A stretch of DNA of 64,000 nucleotides from Gordonia prachuapensis (GTDB taxonomy: Bacteria > Actinomycetota > Actinomycetes > Mycobacteriales > Mycobacteriaceae), in the NCBI RefSeq assembly GCF_036350515.1, contig NZ_JAZDUE010000010.1, positions 124,001-188,000 of the forward strand, given 5' to 3'. Made by a program: the position numbers and the translations under genes. Shown piece by piece: positions 1-8,057 of the stretch (positions within the stretch are counted from its first letter, which is position 1; each line of letters opens with the position of its first letter). The notes under the pieces are model-generated. The model ran no database searches, had not been told where the DNA came from, and saw only the letters and a list, made by a program, of their open reading frames with translations.

Positions 1-19
1 AGGGAACGGTGAACCCCGG

Positions 20-64
20 TCCCTGAGGAGCCCGCGAGGAACGAGCGGGCGTCACGAAGGGCCG
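20..64. repeat. Dispersed repeat family R2, copy 1
   Basis: This stretch begins with a CCCTGAGGA-type segment, has a small GC-rich inverted repeat in the middle, and ends with GTCACGAAGGGC. Related stretches occur at 9712-9756 (opposite orientation) and 14551-14643. Shared ends with a variable middle suggest a dispersed intergenic element rather than a gene. It lies directly upstream of rplK, downstream of whatever gene precedes the window; no coding signal is seen in bases 1-125. Confidence 0.6.
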
Positions 65-125
65 CACACAAGACTTTCACGTCTCCAGCGGACGTGGATT
101 TGCAAGGAACAAACAAGGAACAGAG

Positions 126-560
126 ATGCCTCCCAAGAAGAAGAAGCTCGCCGGGATCATCAAGCTCCAGATCCAGGCAGGCCAGGCCAACCCGGCTCCG
201 CCCGTCGGTCCGGCGCTCGGTCAGCACGGCGTGAACATCATGGAGTTCTGCAAGGCGTACAACGCGGCGACCGAGTCGCAGCGCGGCAACGTCGTGCCGG
301 TCGAGATCTCGGTCTACGAAGACCGGTCCTTCGACTTCAAGTTGAAGACCCCGCCCGCCGCAAAGCTCCTGCTGAAGGCCGCCGGCCTGCAGAAGGGCTC
401 GGGCGAGCCGCACACCAACAAGGTCGGCAAGGTGAGCATGGACCAGGTCCGTGAGATCGCCAAGACCAAGCAGGAAGACCTCAACGCCACCGACATCGAC
501 CAGGCCGCGAAGATCATCGCCGGTACTGCTCGGTCGATGGGGATCACGGTCGACGGCTGA
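126..560 (+). CDS. rplK: 50S ribosomal protein L11
   Basis: L11 of the large ribosomal subunit binds the GTPase-associated centre of 23S rRNA and is the target region of thiopeptides. The 144-residue product has the usual length. It opens with a lysine-rich stretch, then the family signature GQANPAPPVGPALGQ and the loop that ends in MEFCKAYN (N-terminal domain). The C-terminal rRNA-binding domain carries KTKQEDLNA. The ATG is preceded by an AAGGAACAG ribosome binding site. In actinobacteria this gene normally follows secE-nusG, which would lie before the window, and precedes rplA, as here. The 198-bp spacer to rplA is unusually long and filled with repeats. Confidence 0.98.
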   Translation: MPPKKKKLAGIIKLQIQAGQANPAPPVGPALGQHGVNIMEFCKAYNAATESQRGNVVPVEISVYEDRSFDFKLKTPPAAKLLLKAAGLQKGSGEPHTNKVGKVSMDQVREIAKTKQEDLNATDIDQAAKIIAGTARSMGITVDG

Positions 561-573
561 GAGATCTCGATAC

Positions 574-683
574 CTGATCTCGATACGCTGCTCGCCTAGC
601 GGCTCGCAGCTACTCGATCAGCGAGGAGAAGTCCCGCTACTCGATCAGCGAGGGAAGTCCGCTACTCGATCAGCGAGGGACAC
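574..683. repeat. Dispersed palindromic repeat family R1 inside the rplK-rplA spacer
   Basis: The block contains ATCTCGATACGCTGCTCGCC and the palindromic core GCTCGCCTAGCGGCTCG, then three iterations of GCTACTCGATCAGCGAGG starting near 609, 636 and 661. The same core and the TACTCGATC/GATCGAGTA arm recur at 35250-35340, 35552-35620, 38296-38340 and 63565-63621. It is an intergenic element sitting inside a ribosomal protein operon. Its effect on transcript stability or on L1 autoregulation is unknown. Confidence 0.8.
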
Positions 684-758
684 AGAGAAAGCGTGGGAGG
701 GCCGGCTCGGCCCATCAACCACCAACCCGAATCACCAACACGGAGAAAGAACAGAGCA

Positions 759-1475
759 ATGGCACAGAAGAGCAAGGCCTACCGCGCCGCCGCGGAACAG
801 GTCGACAAGAGCAAGCTGTACAGCCCGCTGGAAGCTGCGCAGCTCGCCAAGGACACGTCGTCCAAGAACACCGATTCGACCGTCGAGGTCGCCATGCGGC
901 TGGGCGTCGACCCGCGCAAGGCCGACCAGATGGTCCGCGGCACCGTCAACCTGCCCAACGGCACCGGTAAGACCGCCCGCGTGATCGTGTTCGCCGCCGG
1001 CGACAAGGCCGCCGAGGCCGTGGCCGCCGGAGCCGACGAGGTCGGCGCCGAGGACCTGATCGAGAAGATCCAGGGCGGCTGGCTCGACTTCGACGCCGCG
1101 ATCGCCACCCCGGACCAGATGGCCAAGGTCGGCCGCATCGCGCGTGTCCTCGGACCGCGTGGCCTCATGCCGAACCCGAAGACCGGCACCGTGACCACCG
1201 ACGTCACCAAGGCCGTCAACGACATCAAGGGCGGCAAGATCACCTTCCGCGTCGACAAGGCCTCGAACCTGCACTTCGTCATCGGCAAGGCGTCGTTCGG
1301 CGCTGAGAAGTTGGCCGAGAACTACGGCGCGGCGTTCGACGAGATCATGCGTGCGAAGCCGTCGGCCGCCAAGGGCCGCTACATCAAGAAGGTCACCGTC
1401 TCCACCAACACGGGCCCGGGCATCCCGGTCGACCCGGCTGTGACCCGCAACTTCACTGAGGCGGCGCAGGCCTGA
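759..1475 (+). CDS. rplA: 50S ribosomal protein L1
   Basis: L1 forms the mobile stalk near the E site and in many bacteria represses translation of its own operon. The product from this ATG is 238 residues, typical for actinobacterial L1. Family landmarks are VEVAMRLGVDPRKADQMVRG near residue 45, then VLGPRGLMPNPKTGTVT and the C-terminal KKVTVSTNTGPGIPVD. An open frame extends 22 codons upstream, but those codons fall in the repeat and intergenic block; the ATG at 759 follows a GGAGAAAG site and starts the conserved MAQKSKAY sequence. A strong terminator follows. Confidence 0.98.
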   Translation: MAQKSKAYRAAAEQVDKSKLYSPLEAAQLAKDTSSKNTDSTVEVAMRLGVDPRKADQMVRGTVNLPNGTGKTARVIVFAAGDKAAEAVAAGADEVGAEDLIEKIQGGWLDFDAAIATPDQMAKVGRIARVLGPRGLMPNPKTGTVTTDVTKAVNDIKGGKITFRVDKASNLHFVIGKASFGAEKLAENYGAAFDEIMRAKPSAAKGRYIKKVTVSTNTGPGIPVDPAVTRNFTEAAQA

Positions 1476-1492
1476 TCTAACACGACCCACCG

Positions 1493-1528
1493 ACAAGGGG
1501 CGACCACGATTTCGTGGTCGCCCCTTGT
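1493..1528 (+). terminator. Intrinsic terminator after rplA
   Basis: A perfect 17-bp inverted repeat (ACAAGGGGCGACCACGA at 1493-1509 and its complement at 1512-1528) surrounds a TT centre. It starts 18 bp after the rplA stop codon. There is no long T tract after the stem, as is common in high-GC actinobacteria. It separates the rplKA unit from lactate dehydrogenase. Confidence 0.85.
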
Positions 1529-1683
1529 GTCGTCTCGTCCGTCGGCGACGACGTGTGAACGTTGGGCGACGACATCGGGGTTTGTGCAGCGTCGCGCAAC
1601 AAAATCCGATAAGACGGAGATCAGTGCGACAACGCACCGACGCCCTGCTCACAACGGACTGCGACGACAGGTGGAGATATCTG

Positions 1684-2637
1684 ATGGATGCGAGACCGAC
1701 GAAGCTGGCCATCATCGGAGCGGGGGCGGTCGGTACCGCCGTCGCCTACGCGTCGTTGATCCGCGGTGTCGCGCGGACCATCGCGCTCATGGACATCAAC
1801 ACGGCGAAGGTCACCGCCGAGGTGCTCGACATGTCGCACGGGCTGGAGTTCGTGCCGCGCGCCGACGTCATCGGTGACGACGACGTCGCGGTGTGCGCCG
1901 ACGCGGATGTGGTGGTGTTCACCGCGGGGGCGAAGCAGAAACCCGGACAGTCTCGTCTCGAATTGGCCGAGGCCACAGTCGGTTTGACGAAGAAGATCAT
2001 GCCGGGGGTGCTGGAGGTGGCGCCGAACGCCGTCTACATCATGGTCACCAATCCGGTGGACCTCGTCACCTACGCGGCGCTGAAATTCAGCGGGCTGCCC
2101 AACTCCCAGGTCTTCGGCTCCGGAACGGTGCTCGACTCGTCGAGGCTGCGGTGGCTGATCGCCCAACACTGCGACGTCGCGGTGCAGAACGTGCACGCCT
2201 ACATCGTCGGCGAGCACGGCGACAGCGAGATCCCGCTGTGGAGTTCGGCGACCATCGGCGGCGTGCCGTTGACCCATTGGAAGCCGCTGCCCGGCGGCGA
2301 ACCGATCGACGCCGCGGCCCGTGACCGTATCCACCACGAGGTGGTGCACGCGGCCTACAAGATCATCGAGGGCAAGGGCGCGACGAACAACGCGATCGGG
2401 CTGGCGACCGCCCGCATCGTCGAGGCCGTGCTCAACGACGAACACCGCGTCCTCCCGGTGTCGACCGTGGCGGCCGGTTACGAGGGTCTCGACGACGTGT
2501 GCCTCTCGCTGCCGACCGTCGTCGATCGGGCCGGGGCGCAGACCCGCCTGGAGATGCCGATGTCCGACGACGAACTCGCCGGGCTGATGAAGTCGGCCGA
2601 GACGCTGCGCGGCATGCAGGCCAAATTCGGGTTGTAG
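1684..2637 (+). CDS. ldh: L-lactate dehydrogenase (NAD-dependent)
   Basis: Interconverts pyruvate and L-lactate with NAD(H) in the cytoplasm. The 317-residue product has the N-terminal Rossmann motif GAGAVGTA. The substrate loop reads GAKQKPGQSRLEL, where Gln before the conserved KPGQ(S/T)R segment points to lactate rather than malate. The catalytic motif is GEHGDSEIPLWSSA. The open frame extends 53 codons upstream, but conserved sequence starts only at this ATG (MDARPTKLAIIGAG), and the upstream part overlaps the rplA terminator. It is transcribed alone, followed by a short secreted protein gene. No regulator is evident. Confidence 0.95.
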   Translation: MDARPTKLAIIGAGAVGTAVAYASLIRGVARTIALMDINTAKVTAEVLDMSHGLEFVPRADVIGDDDVAVCADADVVVFTAGAKQKPGQSRLELAEATVGLTKKIMPGVLEVAPNAVYIMVTNPVDLVTYAALKFSGLPNSQVFGSGTVLDSSRLRWLIAQHCDVAVQNVHAYIVGEHGDSEIPLWSSATIGGVPLTHWKPLPGGEPIDAAARDRIHHEVVHAAYKIIEGKGATNNAIGLATARIVEAVLNDEHRVLPVSTVAAGYEGLDDVCLSLPTVVDRAGAQTRLEMPMSDDELAGLMKSAETLRGMQAKFGL

Positions 2638-2738
2638 CCGTACGGCGTTCGAACGAACTCCCACGCAACCCGACCGCCCCGGCGTCGGATCCGGTTACCG
2701 TTGATTCAGTCGACGAGGATGTCCGGAAGAGGGTTGTC

Positions 2739-3014
2739 ATGCGACGGGTGCGCAGATCGATGATGGGTGCGATGGCGATCGCAGCACTGGTGCTCGGGCC
2801 GGCTGTGTCGATCGCGCCGGCCAGTGCCGTGACGGTCTACTCCGACTGCGACGAGCTGAACGCCGATTATCCGCACGGCGTCGGCGAGCCCGGTGCCGTG
2901 GACTCCACATCGGGTGTGCCGGTCACCGACTTCACCGTGGACCAGGAACTGTACGACGCCAACGCGTCCGGGCGCGACCGTGACAAAGACGGCATCGCCT
3001 GCGAGCAACACTGA
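2739..3014 (+). CDS. Secreted excalibur calcium-binding domain protein
   Basis: A 91-residue protein with a Sec signal peptide (basic start MRRVRRS, hydrophobic stretch to about residue 27, predicted cleavage after PASA). The mature part ends in the excalibur signature DRDKDGIACE, an EF-hand-like DxDxDGxxC loop, with a partner Cys in SDCDELN near its start. Excalibur domains occur in extracellular proteins of Gram-positive bacteria; calcium binding is proposed for the family and the precise role is unknown. The ATG at 2739 is chosen because it starts the signal peptide and follows GGAAGAGGG. It ends 3 bp before the AraC-type gene. Confidence 0.85.
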   Translation: MRRVRRSMMGAMAIAALVLGPAVSIAPASAVTVYSDCDELNADYPHGVGEPGAVDSTSGVPVTDFTVDQELYDANASGRDRDKDGIACEQH

Positions 3015-3017
3015 TCG

Positions 3018-3479
3018 GTGTACACGCCACGGGAGGACGAGAACCGTCGTCTGCTGCGCGCCCGCGACGCCATCGACCGCGCGTATGCGGAGCCCCTCGA
3101 CGTCGGCACCCTGGCCGCCATCGCGGTGATGTCGCCCGCGCACTTCACCCGACGATTCCGGAATCTGTTCGGCGAGACGCCACATCGCTATCTGCAGCGG
3201 CGTCGCATGGAACGGGCGTGTGCGATGCTGCGGCGGCAGATGTCGGTGACCGATGTCGCGCTGGCCGTCGGTTACGACAGTCTCGGTACGTTCAGCCGGA
3301 CGTTCACCGCGATCATCGGCCGTAGCCCCACCGCCTATCGCAGGTCCGCGGTGCCAGTTCCGGTGCCGTCCTGCTTTGTCCGCGAGTGGACCAGGCCTGC
3401 CGCGGCGACCGGTCCGGCTGATCTCAGCAGTTTCGGAGAAGCGTCGCGTGCGGACGCGGTCGTAACGTCGTCGGCATGA
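3018..3479 (+). CDS. AraC-family transcriptional regulator (HTH only)
   Basis: A 153-residue protein consisting almost entirely of an AraC/XylS DNA-binding domain. Helix-turn-helix 1 reads LAAIAVMSPAHFTRRFRN and the second helix region VTDVALAVGYDSLGTFSRTF, followed by GRSPTAYR. No N-terminal ligand-binding domain is present, so any effector sensing must come from elsewhere. The GTG start lies 3 bp after the preceding stop. Its stop overlaps the next gene's ATG by 4 bp, so it is very likely co-translated with that VOC protein, a common regulator/VOC pairing in actinobacteria. Confidence 0.88.
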   Translation: MYTPREDENRRLLRARDAIDRAYAEPLDVGTLAAIAVMSPAHFTRRFRNLFGETPHRYLQRRRMERACAMLRRQMSVTDVALAVGYDSLGTFSRTFTAIIGRSPTAYRRSAVPVPVPSCFVREWTRPAAATGPADLSSFGEASRADAVVTSSA

Positions 3480-3934
3480 TCAACGGAATCAGCATCCACT
3501 CCATCTACGTGCTCGATCAGGACGCGGCCCTCGAGTTCTACGTCGGCAAACTGGGATTCGTCGTCGACACCGACGTCGACATGGGATTCATGCGGTGGCT
3601 CACCATCCATGCCCCCGGTGATCCGGGCCGGCAGATCCTGCTCGAACGGCCGGGCCCGCCGGCGCTCGCGGAGGACGCGGCGACGCGGGTGCGTGAACTC
3701 GTCACCCAGGGCGCGATGCCCGCGACGATCCTCTCCACCGACGACTGCCGCGCCACCTACGCCGACCTCCTCGCCAAGGGCGTGGAGTTCACCCAGGAAC
3801 CCGAGGATCAGCCGTACGGGATCGACTGCGCGTTCCGGGACCCGTTCGGCAACAACATCCGCATGACGCAGCGGCCCGAACAAGAGCGGGCGATCACCGA
3901 CGACGACATCGCTCGGTGGGCGCCGGCCGAATAA
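3476..3934 (+). CDS. VOC (glyoxalase/bleomycin-resistance) superfamily protein
   Basis: A 152-residue single-module vicinal-oxygen-chelate protein. The first beta-alpha-beta-beta-beta unit is SIHSIYVLDQDAALEFYVGK and the second holds DDCRATYADLLAKGVEF with the closing DPFGNNIRMTQ. Members are dioxygenases, isomerases or drug-binding proteins; the substrate cannot be read here. ATG overlaps the stop of the AraC gene (ATGA), so the two form one translationally coupled unit. The final 20 residues (ITDDDIARWAPAE) extend past the domain. Confidence 0.85.
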   Translation: MINGISIHSIYVLDQDAALEFYVGKLGFVVDTDVDMGFMRWLTIHAPGDPGRQILLERPGPPALAEDAATRVRELVTQGAMPATILSTDDCRATYADLLAKGVEFTQEPEDQPYGIDCAFRDPFGNNIRMTQRPEQERAITDDDIARWAPAE

Positions 3935-3946
3935 GCGTCACGCCAC

Positions 3947-4468
3947 TCAAACGTTCGGCCCCGCTCGATTCACCCGATCCCACAGCCGCTCGGTGTAGCG
4001 GCCGTCGATGCTCCGGCCGGTGGGGAAGTCGGCCGCGTTCAGTTCTCGGCCCAGACGGTCCTCGAGGCAGCCGACGCAGAGGAGGCCCTTGCGGTCGGGC
4101 ACGACGCTGAGCCAGAGTTCGTCGTGCACCATGTAGTACTCGTCGACGCGCTGGAGGTTCCACCCGCAGTCCAGGCAACGCCAGTCGATGACCTCCAGGA
4201 TGATCCAGAACTCGATGCGGCCGCCGTCACGGAGGCGCAGGCTGCGGGTCCACAGGGTGCCGGCCACGTCGGTCAGGTCGGCGCCGGCGCGCTGCATGTG
4301 GTCGTCGATGATCCGCTCGATCTCGACGCGCCCGCTGACCCGGTAGAGCTGCGACGGCGTCTCCGTTCCGTCCGGTGACACCTCGACCTTGCGCAGCGCC
4401 CAGACGACCTTCGCCTCGGGGTCGTTGCAGGGATAGGAGAACCCGGCGGGGTCATCGATCAGTGACAC
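3947..4468 (-). CDS. Conserved hypothetical protein with two CxxC motifs
   Basis: A 173-residue protein of unknown role. Two CxxC pairs are present (CLDC near residue 98 and CVGC near residue 129), suggesting a structural zinc ribbon. Between them lie hydrophobic-acidic stretches such as VDEYYMVHDELWLSVVP. The frame stays open far upstream, but that part is antisense to the DUF2786 gene. The GTG at 4468 (MSLIDDPAGF) is chosen because the composition becomes protein-like there. It converges on the VOC gene with 12 bp between stops. Moderate confidence that it is real; no function is proposed. Confidence 0.65.
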   Translation of the reverse strand: MSLIDDPAGFSYPCNDPEAKVVWALRKVEVSPDGTETPSQLYRVSGRVEIERIIDDHMQRAGADLTDVAGTLWTRSLRLRDGGRIEFWIILEVIDWRCLDCGWNLQRVDEYYMVHDELWLSVVPDRKGLLCVGCLEDRLGRELNAADFPTGRSIDGRYTERLWDRVNRAGPNV

Positions 4469-4612
4469 GACAGAAATTGTGCCGGATTGCTTTGGCCCGG
4501 TTCGTCCTCCCGGTCTTCGCAAACTCTCCGCACGTTTCTGGGGGAGGAACGGATTTCGGGGGGAGGAACGAGAACAGGGGAACCGATCGGGCCGCTGGAT
4601 AGTCTGAAAGAT

Positions 4613-5440
4613 ATGCGCGATGACAAGCTGCTCACCCGTATCGCCGCTCTGCTCAATCAGGCCGAGGGCACCGACAACCCGCACGAGGCCGAGACCTTCA
4701 TGCAGGCCGCACAGCGTCTGGCGACCGCTGCGTCGATCGATCTCGCCGTCGCCCGATCGCATGATCCGGCCGGTCGTCGGGCCACGGTGCCGGTGTCGCG
4801 GCAGGTCACGATCGGGGAGAAGGGCAAACGCGGACTGCGCACCTACGTGCAACTGTTCGTGGCCATCGCCCGCGCCAACGACATCACGGTCGACGTCGCG
4901 GGTAACTCGACGTACGTGGTCGCCTATGGTTTCCCAGCCGACATCGACACCTGCGAGACGCTCTACACCTCGTTGGTGGTGCAGATGGTCGCGGCCAGCG
5001 ACGCCTACCTGCGATCGGGTACCTACAAGGACGAGGAGTTCTCGCGGGTCGTCACGCGCGGGTCGGGCTGGCGCGCACGCCGCGTCATCGAGACCAAGCC
5101 GCTGTCGCCGATCACGGCGCGACTCAACTTCCAGTCGGCCTTCGCCGAACGGATCGGCAAACGGCTGAACGAGGCCCGCGAGCAGGCGCGGGCCGACGCA
5201 CTCGGCGCCGACCCCGAGGAGGCGCACCGTCCGTCGTCGACGGCGGTGGCGCTGCGCGACAAAGAGATCGAGGTCTCCGACTTCTACCGTTCGGAGTCGA
5301 AAGCGCGGGGCACGTGGCGTCCGTCGAGCGCATCGGCCGGCTATTCGGAGGCCGCACGCCGGGCCGGCGACCGGGCGGGCCGGCGCGCCAAGATCGGCCC
5401 CGACCGGGAGTTCGGCGCGCCTCGCGGTGCGTTGGAGTGA
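4613..5440 (+). CDS. DUF2786 domain protein
   Basis: A 275-residue protein opening with the DUF2786 helical module (KLLTRIAALLNQAEGTDNPHEAETFMQAAQRL, residues about 5-40), followed by a second domain to about residue 180 and a charged C-terminal tail rich in Arg and Ala. The biochemical role is not established. In actinobacteria it often neighbours a small HExxH metallohydrolase; here that partner is about 1.1 kb downstream (6552-7052), with a YihY gene on the opposite strand between. The ATG at 4613 starts the conserved region; the upstream open codons are non-conserved in appearance. Confidence 0.8.
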   Translation: MRDDKLLTRIAALLNQAEGTDNPHEAETFMQAAQRLATAASIDLAVARSHDPAGRRATVPVSRQVTIGEKGKRGLRTYVQLFVAIARANDITVDVAGNSTYVVAYGFPADIDTCETLYTSLVVQMVAASDAYLRSGTYKDEEFSRVVTRGSGWRARRVIETKPLSPITARLNFQSAFAERIGKRLNEAREQARADALGADPEEAHRPSSTAVALRDKEIEVSDFYRSESKARGTWRPSSASAGYSEAARRAGDRAGRRAKIGPDREFGAPRGALE

Positions 5441-5448
5441 TCGCCGGC

Positions 5449-6414
5449 TCAGCGGTCGGCAGCGGACTGATCCGCAGCGGGGTGCGGGGGACTCTCGAGC
5501 AGGCCGTCGAGGGTGTCCGGGCGAGCGGCGAACGGACGTGGCTCCCCGAAGTGGGTGCGGATCCACCCGCCGACCGCGCCCTCGTCGGTCACCAGCGAGT
5601 GGGTGACGATCGCGCAGACCACCACGATCCCGGCGAAGAAGAACAGCCAGCTGATGGCCGCGAACACCAGGCCCAGCGTTCCGAAGTGCTGGGTGGTCTC
5701 GGTGAGGAACGCCGGCAGCGCGATGCGCGAGCCGACCAGGAAGACGGTGATGAGCGCGCCGGTCACCGCACCGTTGAGGGCCAGCAGTCGCATCGGCACC
5801 TGCGACGACACCAGCAGTCGGGGCAGGAGGGTGAACATCGAGGTCCAGATGACGAAGGTCGCAGCGATCTCCAGGATCACGCCGACGAGCCCGTAACCGT
5901 CCACGGTCATCCCGGTGACGGTGAGGCCGTGCAGGGATGCGGCGAATCCCTGGGCCACCACGCCGATGGGGAGCAGCAGGATCACCACCACCCACCGCCA
6001 CCACCCGGAGAGTGGCAATTTGGCGACCCGCCAGATCGACACGTACATCCGGCCGAGAGCCCGCGACAGCGACGTCGCGCCGGCCACCACCATCAGGGCG
6101 CCGAGCACACCGAAAGCGGTCACCGAATCGGGCGTGGACGAGTCGGTGAGATCGACCTGCTGCGGATTGATACCGAGCCCGTCGAGGGCGCCGGCGACCA
6201 TGTCGTGACTTGGCAGCGCCGACATCAGGATCACCATCGGCAGCACCGCGGTGAAGGCCTGGGCGGCCAGCGTCATCGCACGGTCGGTGATGTCGTTGAC
6301 GGCGAGGTCGCGCAGCACCCGCACGACGAGCCCGGCACCGGGAACGGCCATGGCTCGTTCGAGCATCGAGGCGGTGCGGGCCCGGGTCCGCGCACCCAGC
6401 GACGGAGAGCTCAC
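5449..6414 (-). CDS. YihY/BrkB-family inner-membrane protein
   Basis: A 321-residue integral membrane protein with about six hydrophobic segments (for example ALMVVAGATSLSRALGRMY, WWRWVVVILLLPIGVVAQG, GLVFAAISWLFFFAGIVVVCA). The family motif region SLSRALGRMYVSIWR is typical of YihY (formerly called RNase BN). Molecular function in actinobacteria is unsettled. The frame is open to 6561, but that would overlap the divergent metallohydrolase gene. The GTG at 6414 has a GGAGG site 8 bases upstream and is preferred. The gene converges with the DUF2786 gene, with 8 bp between stops. Confidence 0.82.
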   Translation of the reverse strand: MSSPSLGARTRARTASMLERAMAVPGAGLVVRVLRDLAVNDITDRAMTLAAQAFTAVLPMVILMSALPSHDMVAGALDGLGINPQQVDLTDSSTPDSVTAFGVLGALMVVAGATSLSRALGRMYVSIWRVAKLPLSGWWRWVVVILLLPIGVVAQGFAASLHGLTVTGMTVDGYGLVGVILEIAATFVIWTSMFTLLPRLLVSSQVPMRLLALNGAVTGALITVFLVGSRIALPAFLTETTQHFGTLGLVFAAISWLFFFAGIVVVCAIVTHSLVTDEGAVGGWIRTHFGEPRPFAARPDTLDGLLESPPHPAADQSAADR

Positions 6415-6551
6415 CTCGCCCACCTCCGTTTCGCCCAGCCGCGGTTCGCCCTGCCCCGGTGTCCGGTGGGCGCCGGTCAGATCGTAGTGTCTCGCAGCCG
6501 GGGACGTGACGATGAACCGGTCCGGCGTGCACGGGCAGCGGGAGGGTGAAT

Positions 6552-7052
6552 GTGAGGCCACGCGACGTCGGCCGCGCCCGGCTCTACGCCGCGGAACGGC
6601 TGGTTCATCGCATGTTCGACCGCGCCGGGTCGAGCCGCACCGCCCAACTCGCCGGCGCCGAGATCACGTTACCGAGCGAGGCCCGCTTCGCATCCGTCGA
6701 TTCCGTCCGCGACTACGTATCGCGGGTGTTGGCCATGCCGACCGTGCGGGCCCGGTTCCCCCGCACGACGGCACCGGTCGCCGTGCGTGAACGTCGCGGA
6801 TTCACCTCGGCCGAGTATCGGACATCGTCGGCGTGCGAAGCCCAGATCGCGATCCCGTCGTCGGCGGACGGCCGGTGGGCGTTGCGCGAACTGGTGGTCC
6901 TGCACGAGCTCGCCCATCATCTCGACGACTCCGACGACCCCGCCCATGGCCGCGGCTTCGCGATCACCCTCACCGACCTCGTCGAGCTCGTGATGGGGCC
7001 GGAGGCGGGCCTGGTCTACCGGGTGATGTTCGGTGACAGCGATGTCCTGTGA
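6552..7052 (+). CDS. Small zinc metallohydrolase (TIGR04338-like)
   Basis: A 166-residue protein with a clear zinc-peptidase motif HELAHH (about residues 118-123) and a downstream PAHGRGF (His about 132) as probable third ligand. The length and the pairing with a DUF2786 gene fit the actinobacterial TIGR04338 metallohydrolase family; substrate unknown. Two in-frame GTG codons start the frame (6546 and 6552). The second sits 5 bases after GGGAGGG and is chosen. It is transcribed away from the YihY gene, with a 137-bp divergent spacer. Confidence 0.78.
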   Translation: MRPRDVGRARLYAAERLVHRMFDRAGSSRTAQLAGAEITLPSEARFASVDSVRDYVSRVLAMPTVRARFPRTTAPVAVRERRGFTSAEYRTSSACEAQIAIPSSADGRWALRELVVLHELAHHLDDSDDPAHGRGFAITLTDLVELVMGPEAGLVYRVMFGDSDVL

Positions 7053-7136
7053 TCGATCGCGGTGACGCCGAATCCGTCCGCGAATGCCGTACGGTCATTA
7101 CGCAGGTAGCGGGAGAACGCCAACACTGGAGGCACC

Positions 7137-8057
7137 GTGGATGTCGTCGTCGACGTCGAGGGACTGACCAAATCGTTTGGCCGCACACGCGCACTCGATG
7201 GTCTGGACCTATGTGTCCGGGCCGGCCGCGTCCACGGATTCCTGGGACCGAACGGTGCGGGAAAATCGACCACGATCCGAGTGATCCTCGGACTCATCCG
7301 GGCCGACGCCGGCCACGTCCGGCTCTTCGACGGCGACCCGTGGAAGAACGCCGTCCGTCTACATCGACGGATCGCGTACGTCCCCGGCGACGTCGCCCTG
7401 TGGCCGGATCTCACCGGCGGCGAGTGCGTCGACATCCTGGCCCACGGCGGGGCCGGTCTCGACGAGGGGCGCCGGGCCGACTTCGTCGAGCGATTCGGAC
7501 TCGATGAGACCAAGAAGGTCGGGGAGTACTCCAAGGGCAACCGGCAGAAGGTCGCGCTGATCGCCGCGCTCGCCTCCGATGCGGAACTCCTCATCTTCGA
7601 CGAGCCGACATCGGGACTCGATCCGCTGATGGAGGAGGTCTTCCAGGACGCCGTGCGTGAACGGGTCGCCGCGGGCACGACGGTGCTCCTGTCGAGCCAC
7701 ATCCTCGCCGAGGTCGAGGCGCTGTCCGACGAGGTGACCATCATCCGCGACGGGAAGACGGTGCGCACCGGCGGACTCGACGAACTGCGCCGCGGTTCGA
7801 GAACCCACGTGCAGGCCCACACCCGTCGACGCCCGGACGGCCTGGCCGATCTCGAACAGGTCGTCCATCTCGAGGTCACCGAGCGCGACAACGGCGTCGA
7901 CGTCCGGTTCGACGTCGGTGCCGCGACGCTCGAGACCGCGCTGAGCACGGTGCTGGCCGCCGGCGTCACCGCGATCACCGTGCGGCCACCGAGTCTCGAC
8001 GAACTGTTCCTCAGCTCGTATTCGGCCGCGCCCGACCCGGCCGATGCGCCGTCATGA
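7137..8057 (+). CDS. ABC transporter ATP-binding protein (drug/antibiotic export type)
   Basis: A 306-residue ATPase. Walker A is GPNGAGKST, Walker B LLIFDEPTSGLDP and the H-loop is in LLSSHILAEVEALSD. The signature motif is degenerate (YSKGNRQKVAL rather than LSGGQ), a variant seen in antibiotic-export ABC proteins. A C-terminal domain of about 80 residues follows. GTG start with GGAGG 4 bases upstream. The stop overlaps the start of the permease gene (ATGA), so the two are translationally coupled and form one exporter. The substrate is unknown; macrolide/polyether-type exporters are the nearest class by appearance. Confidence 0.92.
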   Translation: MDVVVDVEGLTKSFGRTRALDGLDLCVRAGRVHGFLGPNGAGKSTTIRVILGLIRADAGHVRLFDGDPWKNAVRLHRRIAYVPGDVALWPDLTGGECVDILAHGGAGLDEGRRADFVERFGLDETKKVGEYSKGNRQKVALIAALASDAELLIFDEPTSGLDPLMEEVFQDAVRERVAAGTTVLLSSHILAEVEALSDEVTIIRDGKTVRTGGLDELRRGSRTHVQAHTRRRPDGLADLEQVVHLEVTERDNGVDVRFDVGAATLETALSTVLAAGVTAITVRPPSLDELFLSSYSAAPDPADAPS

